Below, one piece after another: positions 45,816 through 57,162 of a stretch of DNA of 64,000 nucleotides. Positions within the stretch are counted from its first letter, which is position 1, and every line of letters starts with the position of its first letter. Source of the DNA: Melieria omissa (lineage: Eukaryota; Arthropoda; Insecta; Diptera; Ulidiidae); NCBI GenBank assembly GCA_963971225.1, contig OZ020268.1, positions 11,357,032 through 11,421,031 of the forward strand. The letters run 5' to 3'. Position numbers and translations under genes: made by a program. The notes beneath the pieces are model-generated. The model saw only the letters and a list, made by a program, of their open reading frames with translations, did not search any database and was not told where the DNA came from.

Positions 45816-45904
45816 TTAAAAGACAATCACAATCAAATCTAACAACCCCTGGGTTTGAAAGTTAAGTATTAAAGATTCGGTTTACCATTTTTCTTCTGCA
45901 AGTA

Positions 45905-46808
45905 CAGGGTTTTCCAACAAGAGGTGTTATTTTGGTATTCAAAGAAAAATTCAATTTTTTGAGATAAATGATCGGATGTTTATTTCATAATAAAGAGGAA
46001 GGTATGCCGTTAATAATGAAAAACAACATCAGCCAAATGGCCACCACGACCACGCACAGGACCATATCCTTTTCATGAAATTTTCCATAACCAAATCGCA
46101 AAGTGGCTGCCCTATGTCCTCGATAGCCTCACGAATTCTATCTTTGAGGTCTTGAATCGACGCTGGGCTGTTGGCGTACACCTTATCTTTCACGTGGCCC
46201 CAAAGGAAGAAGTCGCAAGGTGTTAAATCACAAGAGCTTGGTGCCCAATTGTGATTACCTCTTCCAGAGATAACACGGTCCGGAAACTTTTCCCGTAAAA
46301 GAGCAATGGTTTCGTTGTTTGTGTGGCACGTAGCGCAGTCTTTTTGAAAGTAAACGTTGTCCAGATCAATACCATCCAACTCCGACCATAAAAAATCATG
46401 AATCATCTCTCGAGGACGAGGAATCGACAAACCTGGGTTTTCTTCAACACTTTGGGCTACAGCAGCAATATTCTCAGTTGTTCTCAAGCGACCTGCACGG
46501 GTTTTATTCTTCACATCACTAACTTGTCCCAACAGCTCGAATTTTTCCACCAATTTCTGTATTGCGGTCCGACAAGGTGCTTCACGACGACCCAAAAATG
46601 CTTTAGTTTTGCGAACTGTGACTGCAAGATTTTCACCATTTTTGTAGTGAATTTTAATAATTTCAATGCGTTGTTGAAGCGTGTATCGTTCCATTTGTAG
46701 TAATGGCGTAGTTTCTACTTGTCAAATGTCAAAGAATAAAAGCTTGAAAAGTGACAGCTATCGAAATACCGGGTGATTCAAAATATCACCTCTTGCTGGA
46801 AAACCCTA
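45905..46808 (-). mobile_element. Internally deleted mariner element of the DD41D type
   Basis: 904 bp between TA dinucleotides (45903-45904, 46809-46810). Terminal repeats share GGGTTTTCCA(A/G)CAAGAGGTG and TATTTTG. A full element of this type is about 1.3 kb; the middle of the transposase gene is missing. The same family also ends at position 162. Confidence 0.92.
46010..46694 (-). pseudogene. DD41D mariner transposase with an internal deletion
   Basis: Minus strand, ATG at 46694. The N-terminal half has the paired helix-turn-helix region (QQRIEIIKIHY … AIQKLVEKF) up to SIPRPR near residue 92. An in-frame join then leads directly to DFLWSELDGIDLDNVYF. The region with the first catalytic Asp is absent. 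The second and third are present: QKDCATCH and LTPCDFFLWG, with 41 residues between the Asp residues. Near codon 205 the frame slips, giving a false Trp-rich tail and a stop at 46029. The ancestral stop lies at 46010-46012, judged from the copy at 1-57. Inactive as an enzyme. It could make a 221-residue protein that still binds the ends; whether it is expressed is unknown. Confidence 0.92.
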
Positions 46809-46999
46809 TATAAAGAAGAAACGTCAATGGATCCTAGTAGAAGCCAACGGATTATTTTTGTAGTTGAAAAGCGTCTCATATACTTTTACGACCTTGTTAT
46901 AGGCAGAAATGAAGTCAGCCTTGAAAAAAGCAAGGGATTCTTAGAGCCAAAAGACTCAAAAGGCCAAAAGACTGATTAAAAAATTGTTGTTTTCCTTTT

Positions 47000-47225
47000 T
47001 ACTCCTTTTGGGGAGCATAGGGCCTCCACAGTTGTATTTGTCTGCCAGAGTGATTAGTCTGCTGCTGGTAGTTCTAAGTGATGCGGCTGACATCTATTGC
47101 CGCTTAGGAATGACGCCTTCGATGATGTCAGCTACCGCTCATAGCGCCATCTGTTGTGAAAGAGTGGTCACAGCAGCATGGTTGGGAACTTCGCTAAGAT
47201 CGGTTTGGTGCGCTGATTGCACGTA
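47000..47225 (+). repeat. Unclassified dispersed repeat, copy B
   Basis: Aligns with the reverse complement of 10111-10350 from ACTCCTTT(T/C)…G(A)GCATAG(G/C)GCC to GGTTTGGTGCGCTG. Relative to copy A it has many transitions and small indels. It begins shortly after the DD41D mariner but is separate from it. Confidence 0.72.
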
Positions 47226-47630
47226 ATATTGCGTGGGAGTGAGTGGAAAAAGATCATCTGAGGGTGGGAATTTTGAAACTGGGGTATGTTGCCGGGTCAG
47301 GGAATATTTAGAGAACAGGAAAAGTTGGAAGAGTTGAATCTCAATTCAACTTATTTATTTATTTTATTTTATTATTCAAATTTAAAATAAATACATAAAT
47401 TAAATAAATAAATAAAAAATAAATAAATGCTTGTACCTGTGTTTGTCTATATACCTTTCTATAGATCATTGCAGCAGCTTAAGAATATGTCAGGCAAAAT
47501 GTTTAAACCTCAGCAATTAGGTTCTTTGTTCAAGTGTATAAGTTTTAAAAATTTGACGAGTAGGAAAACTAAACGTCCTTCTTGAGAAGGCTCAGTACTC
47601 AGTACTCAAACCATATCATTAATTTTTTTG

Positions 47631-47850
47631 GAGGTTAGGTTAGGTTAAAGAGGCCCTATTGGGCCCATTGTGATTCCCTTCATTTTGATTCACCGGTACC
47701 TTTTCCTATCTGTTCGGTTCCATGTAGATCCAGACCGGATCTTTTGGGAGCAATTTGGTCTTCGCGAGGAAGTTGTGTAGATCAGTGATCTGTGCATCCG
47801 CTATCTTCACAAGTTCATCGAAGAACCTTGCCCCAAGAGTTGGGAGCCGT
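47631..47850 (+). repeat. Repeat beginning AGGTTAGGTTAGGTTA…GGGCCCATTGTGAT
   Basis: Shares AGGTTAGGTTA, a following GAGGCC block and (C/T)(A/C)TTGTGAT with 62758-62820. Words like this are common in tephritid spacers as part of dispersed elements (from memory, not checked). The segment 47700-47850 carries TTCACAAGTTCATCGAAGAAC but no coherent frame. Confidence 0.5.
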
Positions 47851-49437
47851 CGTTTCTGTAGTGATGGAAAAATGTATTGGAAGTGTCCACGGAAACAGAC
47901 GAGAAAACTTCACTGACCATTGTATTCCAAATATTACCTACCTCCCTGACCCCCGGGATCGCCACTACTTGAAGAACTGGCCAGCCTCACCGTTGTATGA
48001 TGCTGTGACTTTCAGTGGAAAGCTCTCTTCAAGTTTTTTAGAGACTTTGGATATTTTTTAGCTGGCCTGTCGATTTTCTAAAGCAAAGTATATACAACAG
48101 TTCGAGTAAGAATTTTAGTCCTTAGTGCTTGTTGTGATAAACAACCGAAAACACGCACAACAGTGATGCCTGAAAACCGGTTTTAAGTTGAGCTGAATTC
48201 CTCTAAGGCTTTTCTATGGCCAATTGAGTATAAATCATTAAAGATGTATGCCATGTCAGACGTCTCTCCTATGTAAAAGCAATGTTCGAATGAATCGTTG
48301 TTCTACATCACTGGTGAAGTGATTGCTGTAAATTCCAAAAAGCACAATGCAAACTGTAGACAAGGAATGAAGCTAAGGAAAAAATACTGCCATACAAATG
48401 TGCACACATACATACACAGAGATAACATGCCGAGAATATGCTGAAACGTGTTAAGTGCTGCTTGTGCGGGCTTCAGCTGACAGCTGCAGACGCCAGCATA
48501 TCAACGCCAGTGCAGTTGTTGCCATGTTTGCGGTGTATTTAGGCGAAATCGGTTGCAACTCACTTGGATCAGGTGTGTTGCATACTTCAAGGCGCAGTGC
48601 ATACTTAACTGGAAATGCAGTCAACAAATTTTGTGTTGAGTCTGATGTATGAGATATTTTTTTTTGCATATTAAAAGCGTTTTTGTGGTGCAAATATTTT
48701 GTGCATAGTTTTTGTTGCAGTTATGTAAGAAAAAAATAATACAAATATAACAAAAATAAAAAAAAATTTTTTTAATGTTTTTGTTTGATGAGTCTTGGAG
48801 AGTCTTTTCACAAAACTGCACATTAAGTAAGTCTTTGCTACTCAGTCTGAGTTCCTAATCAACATAAAACTAAATCTATACCAATTTATATATTCAGGAC
48901 TTGAGAAAGATAACTAAACTCTGAAAATATTTCACTATAAATGCAGAAAATTGTAAAAAGTGTCGGCTGGAATTATAAAAAGTTTATTGAACTAAATAAA
49001 ACAAGAAAAAATTCAAAATTTTATTTGTATTAAGTTATTTTTATTCTCAGTCGCTGATTGCTAAGTAAATTATTGTGTTTCATTCTTTTTAAAAGGTAAT
49101 AAGACTGAATTTGGCATTTTTGAGTAATCTTTCATACCCACAAATTGTTTGTGCGTTTTGTTTCAATTTCAACATTTTTCTGCGAAACGCAGCAATTTTT
49201 TTATTTGTATGTGAGACTGTGTATTCTTTATGATACTTTATGCCTTTGCGAAAACGTGCCACGTGTCTCACTCAAACTGATCATAATTTTGGCTGACATG
49301 ACTTTTGAATTTGGATTGAATGCGTTGGTTGCCAAACGATATTATTTGCGACATTTCTTCTTTTAAATTTGAAAACATTTCTTTTTCTACAAAATTAGAA
49401 ATATTAAACATTTTCTTCGTATTATTTCATTTATCTA
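47851..49437. other. Spacer without recognised gene
   Basis: Unique AT-rich DNA; 48420-48610 is more GC-rich with CAGCTGACAGCTGCAG E-boxes and could be regulatory. No gene supported. Confidence 0.35.
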
Positions 49438-51100
49438 GGACACAAAATTTAATGTTTCAAACATCTTGAAGCATTTTGAATTTTTTAATTTTTTAACATA
49501 AAAACAAAATTAAAATCTAAAGCATTTTGAATTTTGTAATTAACATCAAACAATTTTTATAATTTCTGGTACTTCCTTAGTTTTATGGTTTACGTATTAA
49601 AATTTGTAAAAATATCTATTCAAAATTAAAAATATTAATGGTTTAGCTTATATTGGACACAAACTCAAAATTTTATATTTCAACCTCATTAAAACACTTT
49701 GAATTTTTTTTAGTTTTTTGTACATCAAAGCAAAATAAAGCAATTTAGTATTAAAGAATTTTTAATTGTTAAATTTTTTTAATAACCAAACCTTTTTTCC
49801 ACTTTGTCGTACTTCCTTATTTTTATGGTTTACGTTTTAAAATTTGTAAAATTACACTGCACAACACAAAAAAAAAATAACAAGGTTCTGACAACGGGTT
49901 CTGGTAGAGGGGCCCAAACAAAAATATACGTGTATCGGCGTTTTGAAAGTTTATTTCTGAATTTATTTTTAGGGGGGTCAAATTTCCCAATTTTCCAAAT
50001 AAACACTTAAAAACATTTTCAGTTTTGGCTTAATTCAGGCGTTCATGTTAATATCTGAGCTTTGATGTATTCAGTAGAAGTATAGTAGAATTTTATGGCG
50101 AATATTTTCGTGGTACATATTATTCTTAAAAAGTCCTGCTTTACAGGACATTTTTGCCATTTTAGAAAAGAAGGGTCAAATTGACCCATACAAATAGGAG
50201 TTACAGGGTTAAAATGCTCCATAAAAATGTTCTTCGTAGTATTTTACATCAAATTGCTGAACATATCACATACCTAAAATGTGAGGTTACATGGTTTTCG
50301 TATGCCGAATCACCATAAGAATGAGAAAAAAGGGGAAAACTTTGACCCCCCCAAAAAAAAATTCAGACGTAAACTTTCAAAACGCCGATACACGTATATT
50401 TTTTTTTGCCCCCTCTACCAGAATCCGTTGTCAGAACCTTGTTATTTAAAAAAAAATTTGATTTTGTTGTGCAGTGTTATCTATTTAAACGTATAAAGAT
50501 TAACAACGTTTTAAATTTTTTTAAATTTGTAAAAATATTTATTCAAAAATTAAAAAATTAACGGCTTTCCTTATCTTGGACACAAACTCAAAATCGAATA
50601 ATTCAACCCCATCAAAGTACTTTGAATTTTTAAGTTTTTTGAATATCAAAACAAAATAAAAATTTTATATATTTTACCTTTAGTATTAAAGCATTTTCAA
50701 TTGTTTAATTTTTAATCATCAAAACCATTTTTTCACTTTTTGGTTCTTCCTTATTTTTAGAGTTTGCATATTAAAATTTTTAAAATTATTCAAAAGTAAA
50801 AATATTAACAATTTTCTTCATTTTGGAGAAAAGCTCAAAATCTAACATTTAAACCTTATTAAATTAAACTGTTAAATTGTTTAGTTTTCTTTTACATCAA
50901 AACAAAATTTAAATTTAATTTGTCGACCCTTTTTAATTGTTTGTTTAACATTTATGGTTATGGTTCCTGTATTAAAATTTCTTAAATCATCTATTTAAAA
51001 GTAAAAAACTTAACACCTTGGACACAAAATAAAAATTTAATACTCAAACCCTATTAAAATCCCTTAAATTGTTTAATTTTTTGAACATTTGATAATTTTC
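49438..51100. repeat. Degenerate tandem array, 195-300-bp units, interrupted by a MITE
   Basis: GGACACAAA(CTC)AAAAT…TTCAA(C)CC(T)CATTAAA…TTTGAATTTTTT recurs at about 49438, 49655, 50579, 50825 (GGAGAAAAG) and 51020. Each is followed by an ACATCAAA(A)CAAAAT stretch and CTTCCTTATTTTTA. The 622-bp MITE at 49855-50476 sits inside one unit. Confidence 0.8.
49855..50476. mobile_element. 622-bp MITE with ~100-bp TIRs and TTA duplication
   Basis: CACTGCACAACA at the left and TGTTGTGCAGTG-type sequence at the right bound the element. The inverted arms run inward through AACAAGGTTCTGACAACGG, CTGGTAGAGGGG and ATACGTGTATCGGCGTTT to TGAAAGTTTA, about 100 bp. TTA lies on both sides (49852-49854, 50477-50479); a 3-bp TTA/TAA duplication suggests PIF/Harbinger but does not prove it. 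A truncated copy is at 31499-32068. Confidence 0.9.
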
Positions 51101-52284
51101 AGCACATTGCAACCTACAAAATATGAAATTAAAGCACAACTTTAAGTAAAAGTGAATTTTCCTCAAACATATACATATGACCATAAATTTTTGCCCAATT
51201 TTTGTTTGATTTAAATTGTTTCCTACTGATTGCCTCGTTGTGATTGCAGCTTCGCATTCTCCACACCAACTATGGCATTCGACAGCATGAAATTGTGACC
51301 AATTAGCTGGTCACCGTTGCTCGGGCAACGTTGCTCCAATTGTGTGTTATTTAATTAAATCGACAGCTGCCCTGGGAGCGACACATTGGCCTTTTGCCTT
51401 TTTCACTGCCAGTGGACACATTTTGTGCTATTAATGGATTTTTGGATATTTGCAAAACTTTTACGATTTGTTGTTGTTGGGCAAATGTGTAGTTATAAAT
51501 TGTTTGGCAAATATTTATAAATACTGAACTTTTATTGTGTACGAATATAAATTTAAAATAATTCTAGCAAAAAAAGAAGAAAGAAAAAACAACAAAAAAC
51601 AAATGAGACATCAATGAATTTGTGCTGCTGGGGAAATATTGAAATACTATCAGAAAAAATGCCGTGTGCTGCAATATTCAAAATATAGAATATGCATGAA
51701 TGATAAAAATACAAATCCTCTTAATACAAAATCCGGCCACAAAGTGTGCTCAGCACTTTAATTGTTTTTTTTGCGCTCGGCTGATGTTAGACAAGTGGAA
51801 ATTTTGGCCAAAGTCAACAAGCCTCAAAAGTTGCACTTGGTCGATGATGATTATTGGCAGCAGCCAAAGTTGCAATGAACAAATATGAACAGATATTATA
51901 ATAAGTTATATGTATATATGATATTTATTATGTACATACATATGTACTCGCAAGTATTGAGCTGTGTGGTATTAGGATTCGGATTTGTGCGGCGCGTGCA
52001 AAATTCAATGAAAACTTTGCAATTGTGGCAGCATTTGGCAACATTTGGCACGAAGCAATTCAGCAGTAATGCAAATATCTTTGTACAAGTATTGCCGGAG
52101 CTAAATTAACATCCTTCTGGGAGTCCATGTACTCTAAAAAAAAAAATAATATATTTTTGCGTGTTTGCATGTGGTCTTGATTACAAAATTTTATTTCACT
52201 TTCTGTGAAACTTTTTCATACAGTTGGGCTGTATTGCATCTCGGCTATGCTTCCCTTTGGGCATAGTTAGTAAGTACAATGTAC

Positions 52285-52316
52285 ATCATCAGCATCATCT
52301 TCATTATCATCATCAT

Positions 52317-52359
<43 letters not shown>

Positions 52360-52362
52360 GTC
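52285..52362. repeat. ATC trinucleotide microsatellite
   Basis: About 78 bp of (ATC)n with AGC, TTC and GTC interruptions at the edges. The poly-His frame across it is not a gene. Confidence 0.95.
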
Positions 52363-54024
52363 ATAGATATATGAGACATTCAAAAACTAAACAAAAAAGT
52401 TCGATATTGGTTTAGAATTCCAAGTGGTGAACACTTCATTGAGTTTCAAATGTTGGGTTGTAGTTTGTTTGTACTGATAACTACTACAAAAATCTGGCAA
52501 AACTATGATTAATCAAATTGCCACTGGATATCTGAGGTTAGGTTGGAATTCCAGCTCAAAGGAGCAAATAGAAATTCGATGAGTTATGGTGGTTAGCGTT
52601 GACGTAAACGTTAGCGTTGCAAATTTCAATAATTTGAACGTTTTACTGTCGTAGGGTCCTTGGTGGGAAGAAAGGTAGGAATAGATCCAGGAGTAGAGCA
52701 GGTAGGAAGAAAGGTAAGGGGATAGGTTCCGGGGGAGAAGGTAGGTGGAACTAGTAGCTGGGATTTGGCCCCATTTATGAAAGCTGAAGTCTCCAGCTAC
52801 GTTTTAGGGGATTTTTTTTTCGATAAACCTATAAATTGTTATTGTGACATTGTGATATTATTGTGGTTAGCGTTGACCCTAAGAAATTGTACACTTTGCA
52901 GGTACTAAAGACAATTTATAATATAGGAATAAGAATAAAGTTATATGTTCTTTGAAGAAACGTTACTGTTTTTTTGGATCGTCAGAATGAACTCGCTGGC
53001 CACATAAGAAATTCCATGTGCTTCCGGTCATCTCAAGCATTATCCCATTTAACTTTAAGTATTCAATTAAATTACACATCATTAATTTATCCCTGTCCAA
53101 ACTTTTTAGAAAAATGTGCTTCGTCGTTCTATACTTTTTTGCTTCGTACTTTGTCCCATCATTTCTTGCAACTTTCTTTCCCATTCCTCATCCACTTCCT
53201 TCTGAGTTTGGCTGCGTTCTAATCTGACATCAATGTCTGCTGTTCGTGCGACACATTTTTTCTAGAACAAAACACACCAACGATGTCGATACGACAGGTT
53301 TGCGCACTCGACTACAACAAAACACATGTTGCACGTCTCGATGCTTTAAGGATTATTGTCTGGCAGCATTTTTGTTGTTTTTTGCAACTTTTCAATTTTG
53401 TTAAAATTTGCCAGCATCAGCTTAGCTCACCGCAAAGCCGCGCTGCTGCAGCCATACAAAGCATCGATTTTTTGTTTAATACAAAATGCAAACAACTCTT
53501 GCGGCCCGTACAGTGGCTGCAACATTGTTGCGGTCGTTCTGCGTCCTTCGTTTGTGCTACAACAACAAATTCAGACAACGAATTTAAAGGCCACAATGAA
53601 CATTTCAAACCACAGGCGACTCACAAAGTGTGCAAATATTTTGGGTTTTTTCCGCGCCGAACACTGATGAGCCCTTTGCATGTTTGCCGAGCTTACACGC
53701 TACGGATTGCGGCGCTGGTCAGCGCAATTCGGATTTTAAGCTCTGCTGAAATTGTGCGCACCTTCGAATGTTTTCATTTTGATGGCACAGGCACAGAAAT
53801 TCACTAGAGCTAGCTGAGTGCAAGCCGCGTCGCACACAAACACATTCATACGTGAAGTATTTGTGTGCGTTTGCTACGTGTTGGCGCATTTTTATTTGCT
53901 TTCGAAATTCAATCCGCATTCGCCAGCTTCGGAAATAGGATTGGTTTGAACGTTTGTGTGCTGCGGCCGCACGCTATAGAGACATCAAAGCGGTCGACCA
54001 TGGCAAAGCGGCAAAAAATGAGCA

Positions 54025-54041
54025 AATGTTACTCATACGCC
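54025..54041 (-). promoter_or_regulatory. Copy of the dispersed motif GGCGTATGAGTRACATT
   Basis: Exact minus-strand match (R = A), followed on the plus strand by GTGGCGGCC in a GC-rich block. Unique context. Confidence 0.4.
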
Positions 54042-55821
54042 GTGGCGGCCGAAAGTGACCGCAATTCTAGATTGAGCCGGCAACGACTATAATTGCACTA
54101 ATGGCAGTCTGACGGCCAAATTGCATTGGATCAACTCGTGATGCATGCAATCTGGCACTCAAGCGTACACTTGGATTTGCTTTTAAAAAATAAATAACCT
54201 GTCATACTCGCATGTCTACTATTTGATATACGAGTCTGAATGCGTATTTAGAAATGCTCAATAAGAATAAAAATCATAAAATTAGAGTATGAACCAAGCA
54301 CACATCGGACTTGGAAATCACACAGAATTTGAGTTAAGTTTGAGTTTAATTACATAAGTTTTTCTTACCTTAAAAAGGGAAAAAGACTCATAACTACATC
54401 AACGCCAGCTGGCAAAGTTCTTAGTGTCCAAATAAATCAGTTTTCCAGCCCCCTGAGCTCTCAATCCTGAAGAAGAATAAATCAAACTTTTTGTTTTGCA
54501 ATTTCTTAGCATTTCCCCTCTAACAATTTTTCACATTTTGCCACAAAAACTTGCTTTGTTAAATATTAAATTCATTTATAAAATCTTGCTTGACATCATT
54601 TGTCATTTTTATGCGCAACAACTTTGTGGCATTTCGTAAGCTGTCATCTTTATAAACTCTCACCAGCGGTTCTAATTTCATTTTCATGTATTCTAATGTG
54701 CTCAATCTGCTCTACATAGCCATAGGTTCTAAACCAAAAACTCTCAGTCTGACAAATTTGAAAAGTGACATTCGTTTTGTGGCATTGAATGGTCACGCAA
54801 ACCAAATTAAACAAAACCATCAATCATTCATCATGGCCGCATGTGCTATGGTCTCCAAGTGTCAACAGCTGTTGCCGCATGTTTTCATCCAATTCTCTGC
54901 CTAGAGCAGGTAATGTGGATTCAAGAATATCGATTTGGTGTAGAGTTATTTGTTGTTGTTGATGAAGGCAATGACTGCTGTTGTTAACTGGCGAATTTTA
55001 GGTATTTTGTGTTATTGACATTTCAAGCAAATAAAGATTGCGTTGATGCTGTGACAGCAGTGACAGGACAATGCAATAAAGCAACTAGAGAGCAACAGAC
55101 TTTGAATATACATTCGAGTAAATGACAAATAGGAAAAGTACAGAATATAGGTGAAGGACGAGAGTTCAAAAAACTCGAGTGATTTAATATAAAATAGAAG
55201 GACGCAATGGAACAACTAAAGAGGTAGGAAACGAAAATTAAAGTCATAAAGTGTTATTCAATTTCAATTTCAAATTAATTTATGTTTCAGCATTAAATCT
55301 CTGGATTATTGAACATTGAGTACATTTTGGCCATAAGCTAATTTCAGTTAAATAATGTAACAAACCCAAGAGATTTGGCTCTTGGGTTTCAATTGTTTCC
55401 AATGCTTTCAATTTCCTATTCTTCCCACTTTAATCAGATGTGATGAGCAGCTCATAGACTATTTTCATATTTAGTAGCCGTACTAAGTATACAACAACAA
55501 CACTAGCAGTGCCAGTTCGAACTAACAAAAATATATTGCAGCGCATACATCCACAATAATCTTATCAAAAACACCAACCTCTTCATTTTCCAACAAACCC
55601 TCCCACCTAGCAGCGACCAATGCATAGAGGGCGCTCTACACAACCAAGTTAGAAAGTTTCACATAAAGAGGTGTCTCTCTTAGGGAACGACATGAGACAG
55701 CCCCATTGCTTAGGATTATGCTCTATGCTTCAAAGCGGAGTGAGCAAGAAAAGAAATTACTTAAAGTTTAAATCGATGATGTTTGAAATTATCAAAATCA
55801 CGAAAAGGGGTTAGGAGCGGT

Positions 55822-55872
55822 CAATGGCGCACGCAGAGGGGGAGGGGGGGTGATATACTGTGTGCGCCACTG
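55822..55872. mobile_element. 51-bp inverted-repeat micro-element
   Basis: CAATGGCGCACGCAG and CTGTGTGCGCCACTG are inverted with two mismatches around a 21-bp G-rich centre. CA(G)TGGCGCAC ends resemble hAT TIRs. The flanking 8-mers GGAGCGGT and TAAGGGGT agree at only 5 positions, so the duplication is not proven. Confidence 0.5.
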
Positions 55873-56032
55873 TAAGGGGTTATCTTCTTCTGAAACGGTC
55901 CCCCAACATGGGATCATGTTCTTCCTATCATCATCATCTTCTTCTTGAATGACTTCCCAACTGCTTAAGGTGGACTACGATATAAGCGATCGTCTTCTTC
56001 CTAAGCAGCTCCCCACTTGAGGTGGACTATGG
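55873..56032. repeat. Short tandem units, about 60 bp
   Basis: (C)TTCTTCTTGAATGACTTCCC…CTGCTTAAGGTGGACTACG and CTTCTTCCTAAGCAGCTCCC…TTGAGGTGGACTATG are adjacent related units, with a weaker one before them. The foldback element starts right after the last unit. Confidence 0.6.
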
Positions 56033-57162
56033 CACCGTGCGACAAATATAAAAAAAAATTTTTACAACGGAAAAAATGCATATGTGCGTAAAACTAGAGA
56101 CCAAACATAGTTATACTGCGTACTCAGTTATTCATTTCTACATCTTTTGTCCTTTTACTTTAGGACTTTAAAATTTTGAAGGGGATAAAAAATAAAAAAA
56201 ATAGAAGAAATACTTAACCTCGTTAGAATATGGCGATATGTATTTCAAATGAAAGAGGAAAGGGTCACACATTTTTAATAGAATTGATTTTTTATCTATT
56301 TGTAAAAAACGAATATGTAAAAGGTCCTTTGAAAATTTTACTTCTTCACATCCTTGAAAATTTATATGAAAGTTTCTTGAAAAGTAAGTATGTTGAAACC
56401 CAAAATCTTCTTGATCAAGTGTCAATACTGTCGGGAATAACTTAGTCTTTCGATATTCTTGGTCTTATGTGATTCCAACAAATCGATAAGAGATCAAGTA
56501 CGTTCAGGTTGGATAGATTCAGACAACTCTACTAGCGAGAGAGTACTTCAAGCCAAAGAAATGTAATGTTAGGCTCCAATCAGGCTGATATATATCTTTA
56601 ACCATTCATAGAAATATATGGCCAGACATCAGAACGTATTTTAGTATTTTGCTACTTGAACCATTGAAGCCTTTGATGCAACCACGTAGGTTATGTACAG
56701 TTATTGCAGGGAGATGATTTGAGTTATTTAGACAGGATAGTTCAAGGTACTTTATTTTCCGGAAAATTTATTAGTAGACACGTGATCAAGGAGATTTTGG
56801 ATTATAATATACTTAATTTTCAAGAAAATTTTATATAAATTTTTAAGGATATTAAGGATTAAAATTTTCAAAGGACCTTTTTCATATCCTTTTTTTAAAT
56901 AGATAAAAAATTAATTGTATTTGAATTCTTGAGCCTTTCCTCTTTCAGTTGGTATACATATCGCCATATTCTAACGAGGTTAAGTATTTTTTATATTTTT
57001 TATATTTTTTATCCCCTTCAAAATTTTTAAGCCCTTTTAACAGAGATAGAACAAAGGTTGTAGTTAGAAATGAAAAACTGAGTACGCAGTATTACTATAT
57101 TTGGTCTCTAGTTTCACGCACATATGGATTTTTTCCCGGTGTAAAAAAGCTGTCGCACGGTG
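56033..57162. mobile_element. Foldback-type element with ~390-bp inverted arms (1130 bp)
   Basis: The left arm (56033-56424) begins CACCGTGCGACA; the right arm (56772-57162) is its diverged reverse complement ending TGTCGCACGGTG. Matching blocks along the arms include GAGACCAAA(C/T)ATAGT, CTGCGTACTCAGT, CTTCAAAATTTT, TAACGAGGTTAAGTATTT, GGCGATATGTAT and GATCAAG. The 347-bp centre has no recognisable coding sequence. No clear target duplication was found. Similar arm sequence at 34924-35265 shows it is a dispersed family. Long arms occur in foldback, MULE and some other elements; the superfamily is open. Confidence 0.9.

Larger units (their letters stand above)
51101..55821. other. Long spacer; candidate regulatory islands, no recognised gene
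   Basis: 51220-51440 is GC-richer and unique, with ACCAATTAGCTGGTCACC, TTGCTCGGGCAACGTTGC (imperfect palindrome), ATTTAATTAAATCGACAGCTGCC and other homeodomain or E-box-like sites. 53280-54100 is the least AT-rich long stretch. It has a 174-codon frame (53283-53807) that I cannot relate to any family and that overlaps frames on the other strand, so it is not called. Another dispersed-motif copy is at 54025. Confidence 0.38.

Noticed and set aside
52224..52415. Histidine-rich protein (run of His codons)
   Set aside because: It is an ATC microsatellite.
53283..53807. 174-codon plus-strand frame with an ATG
   Set aside because: No recognisable domain, competing frames on both strands, and Cys/His/Phe-rich content typical of chance translation in less AT-rich fly spacer. 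A single-exon gene cannot be excluded without transcripts.
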